Shown piece after piece: positions 27,018 to 35,367 of a stretch of DNA of 57,097 nucleotides (position 1 is its first letter; the number at the start of each line of letters is the position of its first letter). This DNA comes from Bacillota bacterium (GTDB lineage: Bacteria > Bacillota > Clostridia > Christensenellales > Aristaeellaceae). The translations under genes were made by a program, and so were the position numbers. The notes beneath the pieces are model-generated. The model saw nothing but the letters and a program-made list of their open reading frames with translations. It was not told the DNA's origin and did no database searches. The stretch spans positions 1 to 57,097 of the forward strand of contig JAEZJP010000186.1 in assembly GCA_023415715.1 (NCBI GenBank), in the 5' to 3' direction.

Positions 27018-27047
27018 TATTATGACGGCTGATGTTAGCACTTATTC
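27018..27047 (-). promoter_or_regulatory. Sigma-G-like forespore promoter of the ger operon
   Basis: On the minus strand: GAATA (27043-27047), 18 nt, CATAATA (27018-27024). This fits the Bacillus/Clostridium sigma-G consensus (gHATR, 17-18 nt, CATWHTA). Germinant-receptor operons are classic sigma-G targets. Confidence 0.65.
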
Positions 27048-27056
27048 AAATAAACG

Positions 27057-27083
27057 GAAAAAGGGCGCCTGCTGTCAGGCGCC
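27057..27083 (-). terminator. Terminator of the nrdD-nrdG operon
   Basis: The arms GGCGCCTG (27064-27071) and CAGGCGCC (27076-27083) form a perfect 8-bp stem with a 4-nt loop. On the minus strand they are followed by CCTTTTT. It lies 19 nt after the nrdG stop. Confidence 0.85.
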
Positions 27084-27101
27084 TATAAGGCTTATTTCCG
27101 C

Positions 27102-27788
27102 TCATGCCGTTACATTGGGTTGAAAGGGGCGGATCAAACCTGCAAAAGCCTCTATTTGCGTTTGCAGGTAGGGAGTTTGGTTTACAAGATCCCGGTGGCA
27201 AGGCAAATACTTTTGAGGCAGTCGGTATTTGTTCAATACGTACTTGGGAAGGGGCGGCAGTTCTTTTGCCATTAGAATGAGATCCGGCTCAGCAAGCTGC
27301 GGGATGACGGTCGTGCGCACCTCAAACCGGTCGGAAGATTCATACAGCATCCGTATCGTTTCCAGCACTTTCTTTGCATCCGCCAGGGGGCCGCATATTT
27401 CCTGATACCGGTTGGCAGGGGCCTTATAATCCACGGCAAAATAATCACAAAGCCCGGCATTCCAAATTTCCCTGACCACCTTGGGGGAAGAGCCGTTGGT
27501 ATCCAGCTTGATTTTATATCCAAGCGACTTTATGCTTTCCAAAAAGAACATCAGATCCAGCTGCAAAGTAGGTTCGCCGCCGGAAATAACCACACCATCC
27601 AGCATACCAACGCGCCGTTTCAAAAAATCTTCCACACAGCCCGGCAGCACGATTTCATGCGTACCGTCGATTAGCTGGCGGTTATGGCAGTAAAAGCAGT
27701 TGTAATTGCAGCCGGGCACAAACAAAACGCAGGCCAAAAGGCCGGGGTAATCCACAAACGAGCTTTTCACCATGCCTGAAACGGTCAT
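27102..27788 (-). CDS. nrdG: Anaerobic ribonucleotide reductase activating protein
   Basis: A 228-residue radical-SAM enzyme. CNYNCFYC at 27-34 gives the Cx3Cx2C cluster ligands, and VISGGEPTLQLD carries the SAM-binding GGE motif. It transfers a radical to the C-terminal Gly of NrdD. It is somewhat longer than the ~155-residue Enterobacteria type and looks like the NrdG2/PFL-activase-like form common in Clostridia. It starts 6 nt after the nrdD stop and is clearly in the same operon. Confidence 0.93.
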   Translation of the reverse strand: MTVSGMVKSSFVDYPGLLACVLFVPGCNYNCFYCHNRQLIDGTHEIVLPGCVEDFLKRRVGMLDGVVISGGEPTLQLDLMFFLESIKSLGYKIKLDTNGSSPKVVREIWNAGLCDYFAVDYKAPANRYQEICGPLADAKKVLETIRMLYESSDRFEVRTTVIPQLAEPDLILMAKELPPLPKYVLNKYRLPQKYLPCHRDLVNQTPYLQTQIEAFAGLIRPFQPNVTA

Positions 27789-27794
27789 TCGGGT

Positions 27795-29882
27795 TTACTC
27801 CTTCATGACATACTTCTTTCGCTGGGCATATTCCTCACGCTTGCCCGTATTAAAGTTCTGCACCGGCCGCAGATACCCGACAACGCGGCTCCATACTTCC
27901 GTAGGCGCTCCGCACTCGGGGCAGTTATAATGCTCGCCGGAAATATAGCCGTGGTCGTTGCAGATGGAAAATGTAGGTGTCAGGGAGATATACGGAAGCT
28001 TATAATTCGTAAATACCTTTTGTATGAACCGCTTGGCTGTATCTTTATCCTTGATTTCTTCGCCCAGGTAAAAATGAAGAACTGTGCCGCCCGTATAAAG
28101 GGATTGCAGCTCATCCTGCAAATCCAATGTTTCAAAGATATCATCCGTGTAATTCACCGGCAGCTGTGTTGAATTCGTATAGTATGGCACCTTGCCGCCG
28201 GCGGTGATGATGTCAAAATACCGTTCCTTGTCTTTCTTGGCCAGGCGGTAGCTTGTGCCTTCCGCCGGAGTGGCTTCCAGGTTGAAGTAGTGGCCAGTGG
28301 TATCCTGGATCTCCTTGATCACTTCCCGCATGTAGTTAAGGGTCCTTAAGGCAAGCGCCTGGCCTTCCGGAGTTGTGATATCCTGCTCCTGCCCGAGAAG
28401 GTTCATGCAAGCCTCGTTCATGCCGATGAGCCCGATGGTGCTGAAATGGTTATACCAGAAGCTTCCTGTGCGTGCTTTGACATCCTTCAAATAGTTTGCG
28501 GAATAAGGGTACAACCCCTTCTCCGTTTGCTCTTCAATGACCTTCCTCTTCATTTCCAGGCTGTTTTTAGCGATATGCATCTGCTGGTAAAGCCTGATAA
28601 AAAATTCCGATTCACTCTTGGCAAGATAGGCCAGCCTGGGCAGGTTGATGGTTACAACGCCGACGGAGCCGGTCAGGGGATTGGAGCCAAACAGGCCGCC
28701 GCCACGCTTACGCAGTTCAGAGGTATTCAGCCTTAGCCGGCAGCACATGGATAAAGCGTCTTCCGGCGAGAGATCGGAATTCACATAGTTGGAAAAATAG
28801 GGGATACCATACTTGCATGTGATTTCCATGAACTTGTCGGTAACCGGGCTTTCCCAATTGAATTCCTTGGTGATATTGATGGTTGGAATCGGGAAAGTAA
28901 ATACCCGGCCCTTGGAATCCCCCTCCATCATGACATCGCAAAACGCCATATTCAGAAGGTCCATTTCTTCCTGGAACTCGCCATATTTCTCCGGCATGAT
29001 CTGGCCGCCGATGATCACGTTTTCATCCTTGAGCGTCCTTGGCGGAACAATATCAAACGTCAGGTTGGAAAACGGGCATTGAAACCCGACCCTGGTAGGA
29101 ACGTTCAAATTGAATATGAACTCCTGCAGTGCCTGCTTGATCGTTTTGTAATCCAAATGGTCATACCTTACAAAAGGTGCGCAAAAGGTATCGAAGGAGG
29201 ACCAGGCTTGCGCCCCGGCGCTTTCTCCCTGTGTAGTGAATGTGGAATTTACGATTTGGCCCAGAAAGGCCCGCAGGTGCTTGGGTGGCTTGGATTCCAC
29301 CTTGCCCGGCACGCCGCCGAAACCGTTCATCAAAATCTGCCTCAAGTCCCAGCCGGCGCAGTACGGCCCGAAGAAGCCCAGGTCATGGATATGTATTTCA
29401 CCCGCAAGATGGGCGTCCCTGATTTCATCGGGATAGATTTCATGCAGCCAGTAGTTCTTTGTAAAGGCCTCACGGATATAATTGTTCAGCCCATTGATGG
29501 ATTTTTGCGTGTTCGCGTTTTCGTTGATCTGCCAATCCAGATCGTTCAGATATTCTGAGAACATATGGATGGTTGCGCCGATAAGCGCGTTGGATTCGCG
29601 GGCGGACCGCCGCTTTTCACGGTACAGGATATAAGCCTTCGCCGTTTTTGCATGGCCAGCCTCAATCAACACCTTTTCCACAATATCCTGTATGCCTTCC
29701 ACTTCGGCAATGCCGTCGGGATACTTCTGTTCCGCTATTTTGATCACTTCGGATGCCAAACGCTCTGAGGTGGCAAAATCGTTCCCGCCTACGGCGCTTG
29801 CGGCCTTGAATATGGCCAGCACAATCTTTTCCTTTTTGAAGGGTACATAAGAACGGTCTCTTTTAATAATGAGATTCAGCAT
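27795..29882 (-). CDS. nrdD: Anaerobic ribonucleoside-triphosphate reductase (class III)
   Basis: A 695-residue glycyl-radical enzyme that reduces ribonucleotides under anoxia. Residues ~3-90 are an ATP-cone regulatory domain (IIKRDRSYVPFKKEKIVLA). The barrel follows with IHIHDLGFFGPYCAGWDL. The C-terminus has the zinc site (CNDHG...CPECG) and the radical loop RVVGYLRP with Gly669 as the likely radical residue. It needs NrdG for activation. Oxygen destroys the radical, so an anaerobic host is implied. NrdR-like boxes lie upstream. Confidence 0.95.
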   Translation of the reverse strand: MLNLIIKRDRSYVPFKKEKIVLAIFKAASAVGGNDFATSERLASEVIKIAEQKYPDGIAEVEGIQDIVEKVLIEAGHAKTAKAYILYREKRRSARESNALIGATIHMFSEYLNDLDWQINENANTQKSINGLNNYIREAFTKNYWLHEIYPDEIRDAHLAGEIHIHDLGFFGPYCAGWDLRQILMNGFGGVPGKVESKPPKHLRAFLGQIVNSTFTTQGESAGAQAWSSFDTFCAPFVRYDHLDYKTIKQALQEFIFNLNVPTRVGFQCPFSNLTFDIVPPRTLKDENVIIGGQIMPEKYGEFQEEMDLLNMAFCDVMMEGDSKGRVFTFPIPTINITKEFNWESPVTDKFMEITCKYGIPYFSNYVNSDLSPEDALSMCCRLRLNTSELRKRGGGLFGSNPLTGSVGVVTINLPRLAYLAKSESEFFIRLYQQMHIAKNSLEMKRKVIEEQTEKGLYPYSANYLKDVKARTGSFWYNHFSTIGLIGMNEACMNLLGQEQDITTPEGQALALRTLNYMREVIKEIQDTTGHYFNLEATPAEGTSYRLAKKDKERYFDIITAGGKVPYYTNSTQLPVNYTDDIFETLDLQDELQSLYTGGTVLHFYLGEEIKDKDTAKRFIQKVFTNYKLPYISLTPTFSICNDHGYISGEHYNCPECGAPTEVWSRVVGYLRPVQNFNTGKREEYAQRKKYVMKE

Positions 29883-29903
29883 ACATTACCTGCTTTCGTA
29901 TAG

Positions 29904-29965
29904 ATTGTAACAAAAAAAGCACAACATATAGACACGATTCTTCAAAATGCACAATATGTATTGTA
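29904..29965 (-). promoter_or_regulatory. nrdD promoter with paired NrdR-like boxes
   Basis: Two 16-nt AT-rich boxes, CACAACATATAGACAC (29920-29935) and CACAATATGTATTGTA (29950-29965), lie 30 bp apart, near three helical turns, as NrdR box pairs do. The proximal box overlaps the -35 region of an extended -10 promoter (TGTTACAAT on the minus strand, TACAAT at 29904-29909). NrdR represses nrd operons when dATP is high; no nrdR gene is in the window. Confidence 0.55.
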
Positions 29966-30069
29966 GCGTGAGAAATGGGATATGTCAACCTGGAAACAAA
30001 AAAAGGACATGCGCTCAGAACGGAACCATCGCTCAGTGCATATGCCCATTTCTTGTTATGAAGAACCTG

Positions 30070-31176
30070 TTATGGATCGCCCTTTTGATTGCCTCCGCCC
30101 TTGGATGGCTGTGCAGGCTCCTTTACGACCTTCTTTGTTTCGTCTTCTTTATCCTGTCCCCCATTGCCACCCTTGCCGGGAGGGCTGGCCTTGGGGCCTT
30201 GCTCCTTTTCCTTGGGCGCCGGAGTATTTTCCGGCTTGTCTTTATCGTTTCGCGCCGGTGCTGCATCTGTTTGCTTGTCTTTTTCAGCATTTGGCTGATC
30301 CTGCTTTTTCATGCGCATATCCGTATCCTTGGGTAATTTCGTATTATCTGGCGATTTGATGGACGGCGATTCGGCGTCATCCGGGCGAATACCTTCCGTG
30401 CTCAAGGTATCCGTTGTGTGTTCCGGTTTTTCAGTCTTCTTTTCATCCGTCTGCGGCTGTGCCTTGCCGTTTTTTTGTTTTAAAATCTCCCGCACGGGTT
30501 TTTTCAGCCATTCTTCCTTGGCCTCATCCGCAAGGCCTTCCCCGTCCTGCGCAAGGTTTTCCACGATCACAAGCTTCCCGGCAGTGGTATGGTACTTTTG
30601 CGCCTCATGAACCTTTTCTGTATCCGTTTGAAAGGATGTTACATCAAGCACATGATCCGTTAAAGAGCCGCCCGCGCTGTCTTTGAGCGCGCCTGAAAGG
30701 CTGTTCACATCTTTCAGCCCGAAGGATGCAACAGCAATGACCACATCATTTTCTGTTTCATTCTCAAAATACCGCATGTCATTGAGTTTTTTTATGGTCA
30801 TGCCCACCGCTGCAGCTATTGGCTGGTTCACGGCTCCGTTTTCCTCAAGGTATTGCGCAATGGGCTCTGCGTCCTCATTTACTGCGTGCAGGGAAAGAAC
30901 CCGGTCAAACCAGTTCAAAGTATATTCAATGGAAGGGTTCACATCGACGCTTACATAAGAATACGGAAGCCCCTCCAATGCAAGATACGTGCCGCCCAGA
31001 ATGAAAATAACGAGGCTGGCAGCCATCGCAAGCATCTTTGCCGGCAGCCTTCTTTTCGAACAGAAAGTGATTTGCTGACCTACACGGTAGCGCTGGTTTT
31101 TGACCTTCAGAAACATACCGTTTTCCGCAAGCAGCACGGCATGCCGGCCAACGATCTGCGCAACAACAGCTTTCAA
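30070..31176 (-). CDS. rsgI: RsgI-like membrane anti-sigma factor for SigI
   Basis: Residues 1-50 form the cytoplasmic RsgI N-terminal domain (AVVAQIVGRHAVLLAENGMF). A membrane segment follows at ~50-70 (MLAMAASLVIFILGGTYLAL), then the conserved outer motif YVSVDVNPSIEYTLN and a ~130-residue extracellular domain. The tail from ~230 is Lys/Glu/Pro/Gly-rich low complexity, and no carbohydrate-binding or hydrolase module is attached. It should hold SigI until an extracellular cue releases it. I prefer the TTG at 31176, because AAAGG lies 9 nt upstream and the protein then begins exactly like other RsgI proteins. A TTG at 31203 would add nine residues. Confidence 0.85.
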   Translation of the reverse strand: MKAVVAQIVGRHAVLLAENGMFLKVKNQRYRVGQQITFCSKRRLPAKMLAMAASLVIFILGGTYLALEGLPYSYVSVDVNPSIEYTLNWFDRVLSLHAVNEDAEPIAQYLEENGAVNQPIAAAVGMTIKKLNDMRYFENETENDVVIAVASFGLKDVNSLSGALKDSAGGSLTDHVLDVTSFQTDTEKVHEAQKYHTTAGKLVIVENLAQDGEGLADEAKEEWLKKPVREILKQKNGKAQPQTDEKKTEKPEHTTDTLSTEGIRPDDAESPSIKSPDNTKLPKDTDMRMKKQDQPNAEKDKQTDAAPARNDKDKPENTPAPKEKEQGPKASPPGKGGNGGQDKEDETKKVVKEPAQPSKGGGNQKGDP

Positions 31177-31180
31177 TCGC

Positions 31181-31888
31181 TCATCCCTTTCTGATAATAT
31201 CAAGATAAGATTTAAGCCCGGGATAATCTCCGCTAAGAATCTCCACTACCGCTACAATATATCTTCGGTGCCGGTTTAAAAGCTTCAGGGGCAGGTGTGC
31301 CCTGATGGATATGGCAGCCACGGGCAAACGGCGCGTATGCCTCATTTTCAGGATCAGTTCCGGGAACCTGAACATGCATTCCGCCGCCTTGGCGCAGGCG
31401 CTTCTTGTCTTTTCGGATTTTGGCGAACAGTCCACCAAATCAATAAATTGGAAGCCATACGCATCAAAAATCTTGGAGGCGTCATCCAGTTCGTCTCTCA
31501 GGCTTTCTTCCATAAGCGATGCACTGCTTTTGAAGATAAGCACGCGGGAAAGCGAACCGCCCTCCTGATCCGCTTCCCCGGTGAATGTTTCCGGGGTGAC
31601 ATCCACTTCCCGCAAAAATCGGCTCTGCCTGCGCTGATGGTCAATCAGCCGCCTTTTGATAACCATCTGCGCATATTTTTGAAAGTCGCCTTTCCCCGGG
31701 TTATAATGCTCTGCCGCTTCCCAGAAGGCAATCAGGGCAATAGACCACGCATCATCGCTGTCTGACACATACCTTTTCAGCACAAAAGAAGCCGTCCTGA
31801 GAATGAATGGCTTGTATTCACGCATCAGGCAGTCGTGATCGAAAATGCTTATACTATCGGCTGTTGTCCTATCAGCTGGCTTGGACAC
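31181..31888 (-). CDS. sigI: RNA polymerase sigma factor SigI
   Basis: A 235-residue sigma factor of the SigI family. The region 2-like N-terminus includes MREYKPFILRTASFVLKRYV and DSDDAWSIALIAFWEAAEHY. It continues FQKYAQMVIKRRLIDHQRR, then the SigI-specific C-terminal HTH (RLPVAAISIRAHLPLKLLNRHRRYIVAV). Known SigI members respond to heat or, in cellulolytic Clostridia, to polysaccharide. The start is GTG with GGAGG 5 nt upstream. Its stop lies next to the rsgI start, the normal sigI-rsgI arrangement. Confidence 0.9.
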   Translation of the reverse strand: MSKPADRTTADSISIFDHDCLMREYKPFILRTASFVLKRYVSDSDDAWSIALIAFWEAAEHYNPGKGDFQKYAQMVIKRRLIDHQRRQSRFLREVDVTPETFTGEADQEGGSLSRVLIFKSSASLMEESLRDELDDASKIFDAYGFQFIDLVDCSPKSEKTRSACAKAAECMFRFPELILKMRHTRRLPVAAISIRAHLPLKLLNRHRRYIVAVVEILSGDYPGLKSYLDIIRKG

Positions 31889-31919
31889 TTAAACCTCCAG
31901 TATCCAATAGATTCAGAAC

Positions 31920-31948
31920 CCGGCAGGAGAAGGGCATTCTCCTGCCGG
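31920..31948. terminator. Perfect 12-bp hairpin upstream of sigI
   Basis: The arms CCGGCAGGAGAA (31920-31931) and its complement (31937-31948) have a 5-nt loop. It lies between the secreted-protein gene and sigI. There is no U-tract on either strand, so it may be an attenuator or RNA-stability element instead of a terminator. Confidence 0.4.
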
Positions 31949-32049
31949 TTAATAAAACGTCTACAAGATAAGCAGCATTGCCAATTCAAGTCATGGAAAA
32001 TATTGGTGTACATGACTCATCCTGCAATCCCCCGCTGCGCTGCCGCCAA

Positions 32050-32895
32050 TCAGGTATTCGGAATCGCATCCGAGCCAGTATCCAGGCCTGTACCGGCATC
32101 CGTATTGGTTTGATCGTTCGTTTCGGTACCATCATCCTGATCCTCAATGGGTTCAAGATGATTCATGATCCGCAAGGCGTCTTCATAGGCATGCATCAAA
32201 GCAAGCAGCGTGCCGTTATCATTGCCGGCATTTGCCAATACCTTTTCCCGAAGCTTTTCCATATTCATAAGGGTAAGCTGTTCCTGGCCATCTGTAGCTT
32301 CCACATTTTCATCCGTTGTGGCAACTGTGCAAGCCTGTGTAAGCGTATCCAGCAAAGCAGTGAGAGCGGCCTTTGCAGCTACTACGTCTTTAGCATCGCG
32401 ATAGGCTGTCATTAATGTGTTCAGCTGCACCGCTGTTTCCTCACCTGCCAAAAGGCCGATGGAATCCAGCACTTCCTGGGTATTACGAACCCTGCCATAC
32501 GCATTTCCATGGTTCGGCTCTGCCTGCGGCTTTTCATCCGGCTTATTTTCTTTGTTGTTCTTCTTGCCGTGACCGGCAGGCTCATCCGCATCACCATTGT
32601 CGTTATCACCGGCATCCTCTTCCACATCGCCGATGTTTTCGCTGGCATCTTCTTCCTCGCCGCCGTTGTCATCAGTATCAATCACGGTATCATCCACCTT
32701 GGACTTGTCCAGGGTATGGCCCTGCCCATGGGAATTACCTTTGTCTTCGTTACCTGTAGCAGATTGGCTTTGGTTTTGCCCCTTGCCGGCTCCCATGCCG
32801 CCCTTATGCCCCTTATCGTTTTCAGCCAATGCGCCTGATGAAAGTATGGCCGCCACCATCAGCAAAGCAACCGTTACAGCGATAAATTTCCGCAT
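32050..32895 (-). CDS. Secreted low-complexity acidic protein upstream of sigI
   Basis: A 281-residue protein with a clear signal peptide (MRKFIAVTVALLMVAAILSSGALA). Residues ~25-130 are a Gly/Asn/Asp/Glu-rich, probably disordered region (DDNGGEEEDASENIGD). A ~100-residue helical domain follows (QEVLDSIGLLAGEETAVQLN, KDVVAAKAALTALLDTLTQ), then another acidic tail. No known family is recognised. AGGGAG lies before ATG 32895; the longer frame to 32940 has no site. It reads toward sigI-rsgI, 160 nt away. The composition echoes the RsgI tail, so a link is possible but unproven. Confidence 0.65.
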   Translation of the reverse strand: MRKFIAVTVALLMVAAILSSGALAENDKGHKGGMGAGKGQNQSQSATGNEDKGNSHGQGHTLDKSKVDDTVIDTDDNGGEEEDASENIGDVEEDAGDNDNGDADEPAGHGKKNNKENKPDEKPQAEPNHGNAYGRVRNTQEVLDSIGLLAGEETAVQLNTLMTAYRDAKDVVAAKAALTALLDTLTQACTVATTDENVEATDGQEQLTLMNMEKLREKVLANAGNDNGTLLALMHAYEDALRIMNHLEPIEDQDDGTETNDQTNTDAGTGLDTGSDAIPNT

Positions 32896-33001
32896 GTTTC
32901 CACTCCCTTTTCTGTTTTCCTGTCCGTTTTGTCCAGACATATATTAATTCGCAGCGCAATCCGAAAAAAATGGGTTGTTACCAAAAAAAGTTTTCTGCCT
33001 A

Positions 33002-34468
33002 TCATTCCGATTGTGCCATTTCACCTTTCCTTCCCCTTGATTGTTGTTCCCAGCAGAAGGTAAAAACAGTGCCGCGGCCAAATTCGCTTTCCGCCGAAAT
33101 ACTGATATTATGCCTTAATCCAATCTGCTTTGCTATGGCAAGGCCCAGGCCCGAACCCTGGCGGTTTTCCTCAGCTCTCTGCTTATGAAACCTGTCAAAT
33201 ATGAAAGGAAGATCCTCTTTGGGTATGCCGGGGCCTTCATCCCGGATGGATACGCTTTGTGCGTTTAAAGTGACGTACACCTTGCTGCTTAAAGGGGAAA
33301 ACTTCACGGCATTATCCAGAACAATCAAATACATCTGGCGCAGACGCCCGTAATCCCCTGTAAACGGGACCGGCTCTTCGGGTATATCCCGATCAAGATG
33401 GATGTTTTTTTCGCGGGCCATATGCTCTGCGCTACGGAGCGCATCCAAAAGCACATCATTCATACTAAAAGCGCCGCTCTCCATGGGAAAGTCTGCGTTT
33501 TGCAGCCTGGCAAGATCCATCAGGTCGTTCACCAGGCGCTGCAATCCCCTTGTTTCCCGAAGCATCTGGCAGTGATAATCTTCCACCTGTCTTTCTTCCG
33601 TCACCACGCCGTCGCAAAGCGCTTCCAGGGACCCGCGGAGCACGGTGACCGGGGTACGCAGTTCATGGGATACATTGGCCAGAAAGTCCCGCCGAAGCTG
33701 TTCCTGCCTTTCCCCTGCCTGTTTGGCTTCCGTAAGCCTTACACTAAGCACGTCTATTGCCTGTGCCAGTTTCCCGATTTCATCTTTTTGGGCAACGCCT
33801 GTTTTTGCGTCATAGTTCCCATCCGACAACCTAAGCGCAGTTTCCTTCATTTTGTTCAGCGGCCTGGCAAAGGAAAAGGATAAGAGTACCGCAAGCAGCG
33901 TGGATACAAGCAGCGCGGCAGCCCCGCTAAGCACAAGGATGTTTACCCCCTGGGCGGCAGCGTCCCGCATGCCTGACACGGCATCGTGCAATAATAGCGC
34001 GCCAGCCACCTTGTCGCCTCCAAAGATCGGTACGCCTACCGTAAGCGTAGGCGCGCCAAGCAGTTCGCTGAACCCCTGGCTGAAAGGCGTCCTGCCCTGA
34101 AAAACATCCTTCACCAGCGTTTCAGCGCCTTCAGGCAAATCGCTGTATGTAAGCTGGCCGCCCATCATATGGCCGGAAGAGAGGAATTCCAGGTTTTCAT
34201 CCAGTACCCATACATCCGTATCAATAAGACTCAACATGCGCACATATGCGCCATAACCACCACCCATCATTCCGCCTTGGGTATTTCCGTTCAGCACATC
34301 CGAAAGGGTTTGGGCAAGAGCGGTAGCCTTCCTTTGCATTTCTTCCTTTTTGGCATCAATGGTATGGCGTGTAAACAGCGCCTGAAAAAGCAGGCCGCTG
34401 ATGCAGGCAAACAAAAGCAGCGCCGCGGCAAAGTACAGCAGGAGCTTTAACGCGATCCTATTTTTCAT
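33002..34468 (-). CDS. Membrane sensor histidine kinase with Met/Gly-rich sensor loop
   Basis: A 488-residue class I kinase. TM1 is at ~10-32, an extracellular domain at ~33-172, TM2 at ~173-198, HAMP at ~199-250, HisKA with FLANVSHELRTPVTVL (phospho-His), and HATPase_c with N-box LDNAVKFS, G1 IRDEGPGIP and G2 GSGLGLAIAK. The sensor domain contains NTQGGMMGGGYG and SGHMMGG, both Met-rich. It starts 11 nt before the end of the response regulator gene, so the two are coupled. It probably phosphorylates that regulator. The Met motifs hint at a soft-metal ligand such as Cu(I); that is inference. Confidence 0.92.
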   Translation of the reverse strand: MKNRIALKLLLYFAAALLLFACISGLLFQALFTRHTIDAKKEEMQRKATALAQTLSDVLNGNTQGGMMGGGYGAYVRMLSLIDTDVWVLDENLEFLSSGHMMGGQLTYSDLPEGAETLVKDVFQGRTPFSQGFSELLGAPTLTVGVPIFGGDKVAGALLLHDAVSGMRDAAAQGVNILVLSGAAALLVSTLLAVLLSFSFARPLNKMKETALRLSDGNYDAKTGVAQKDEIGKLAQAIDVLSVRLTEAKQAGERQEQLRRDFLANVSHELRTPVTVLRGSLEALCDGVVTEERQVEDYHCQMLRETRGLQRLVNDLMDLARLQNADFPMESGAFSMNDVLLDALRSAEHMAREKNIHLDRDIPEEPVPFTGDYGRLRQMYLIVLDNAVKFSPLSSKVYVTLNAQSVSIRDEGPGIPKEDLPFIFDRFHKQRAEENRQGSGLGLAIAKQIGLRHNISISAESEFGRGTVFTFCWEQQSRGRKGEMAQSE

Positions 34469-35153
34469 CAGACTTCACCTCAAACTTGTACCCAACGCCC
34501 CAGATGGTTTTGATCTCCCACCCCTCCGGGCGGAAACTTTCCAGCTTGGCCCGCAGCCTTTTGATGTGGGAATCCACCGTGCGGCTGTCGCCGAAATAAT
34601 CATATCCCCACAGGCTTTCCAGCAGATTGTCCCGGGAAAACACCTTATTTTTATGCGTTACCAAAGTCCAAAGAATTTCCAGCTCTTTTTTCGTAAGCGG
34701 CACTTCCTGCCCGCCAACCCACGCGGTATAGTCATCCAAAAGAACGGTGAGATTGCCTTGGGTAAACTCCTGCTTTATGTTCTTTTGTCCCTTGTCCATA
34801 CGGCGCAGCACAGCCCTTAAGCGTGCCATGACTTCGCCGGGGGAAAAAGGCTTGACGATATAATCATCCGCCCCGATATCCAGGCCCATGATCTTTTCAA
34901 AATCCTCCCCCCGGGCAGTGATCATAATAATAGGCACGGTGGAGGCTTTGCGTATTTCCCGGCAGACGGCAAACCCATCCAGCCTGGGCATCATCACATC
35001 CAGCAGTACGGCGTCCGGTTTCAGTTTTTTAAACAGCTCCAGGGCCTCCTCCCCATCCATTGCAACATGGGAGGTATGCCCTTCTTTTTTCAGATATTCC
35101 TCCAGGATGGAGGCGATCTGCCGGTTATCGTCCGCAATGAGTATGGCTGCCAT
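34458..35153 (-). CDS. OmpR/PhoB-family response regulator
   Basis: A 231-residue regulator. The receiver has DD near 8-9, the phospho-acceptor Asp in PDAVLLDVMMPRLDG, Thr/Ser at MITARGED and Lys in DYIVKPFSPGE. The C-terminal winged helix (VPLTKKELEILWTLV, WGYDYFGDSRTVDSHIKRLR) is OmpR type. I start at ATG 35153 with GGAGG 5-6 nt upstream; the frame to 35192 lacks a site. A TATAAT lies on the minus strand just upstream without a good -35. The gene is divergent from the DUF2202 gene, a likely target. Confidence 0.93.
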   Translation of the reverse strand: MAAILIADDNRQIASILEEYLKKEGHTSHVAMDGEEALELFKKLKPDAVLLDVMMPRLDGFAVCREIRKASTVPIIMITARGEDFEKIMGLDIGADDYIVKPFSPGEVMARLRAVLRRMDKGQKNIKQEFTQGNLTVLLDDYTAWVGGQEVPLTKKELEILWTLVTHKNKVFSRDNLLESLWGYDYFGDSRTVDSHIKRLRAKLESFRPEGWEIKTIWGVGYKFEVKSDEK

Positions 35154-35367
35154 ACGCCCCTCCGTTTTTGCTTTTATTATAACATAAATCAAGATACATG
35201 TATTTCATGGCAAAAGTGTGTCAAACCAGAAACCTGTCGTCTATTTTGTCCGACAATGGAAAATGCCATGGATTCACACCGCAAAAAACATATCTTCGCC
35301 ACAATTGACCGGTATTCTTGTCTCACAGCAAAGAAATGCTGAATTGCAAAGAAAGAGGTACACCTTT

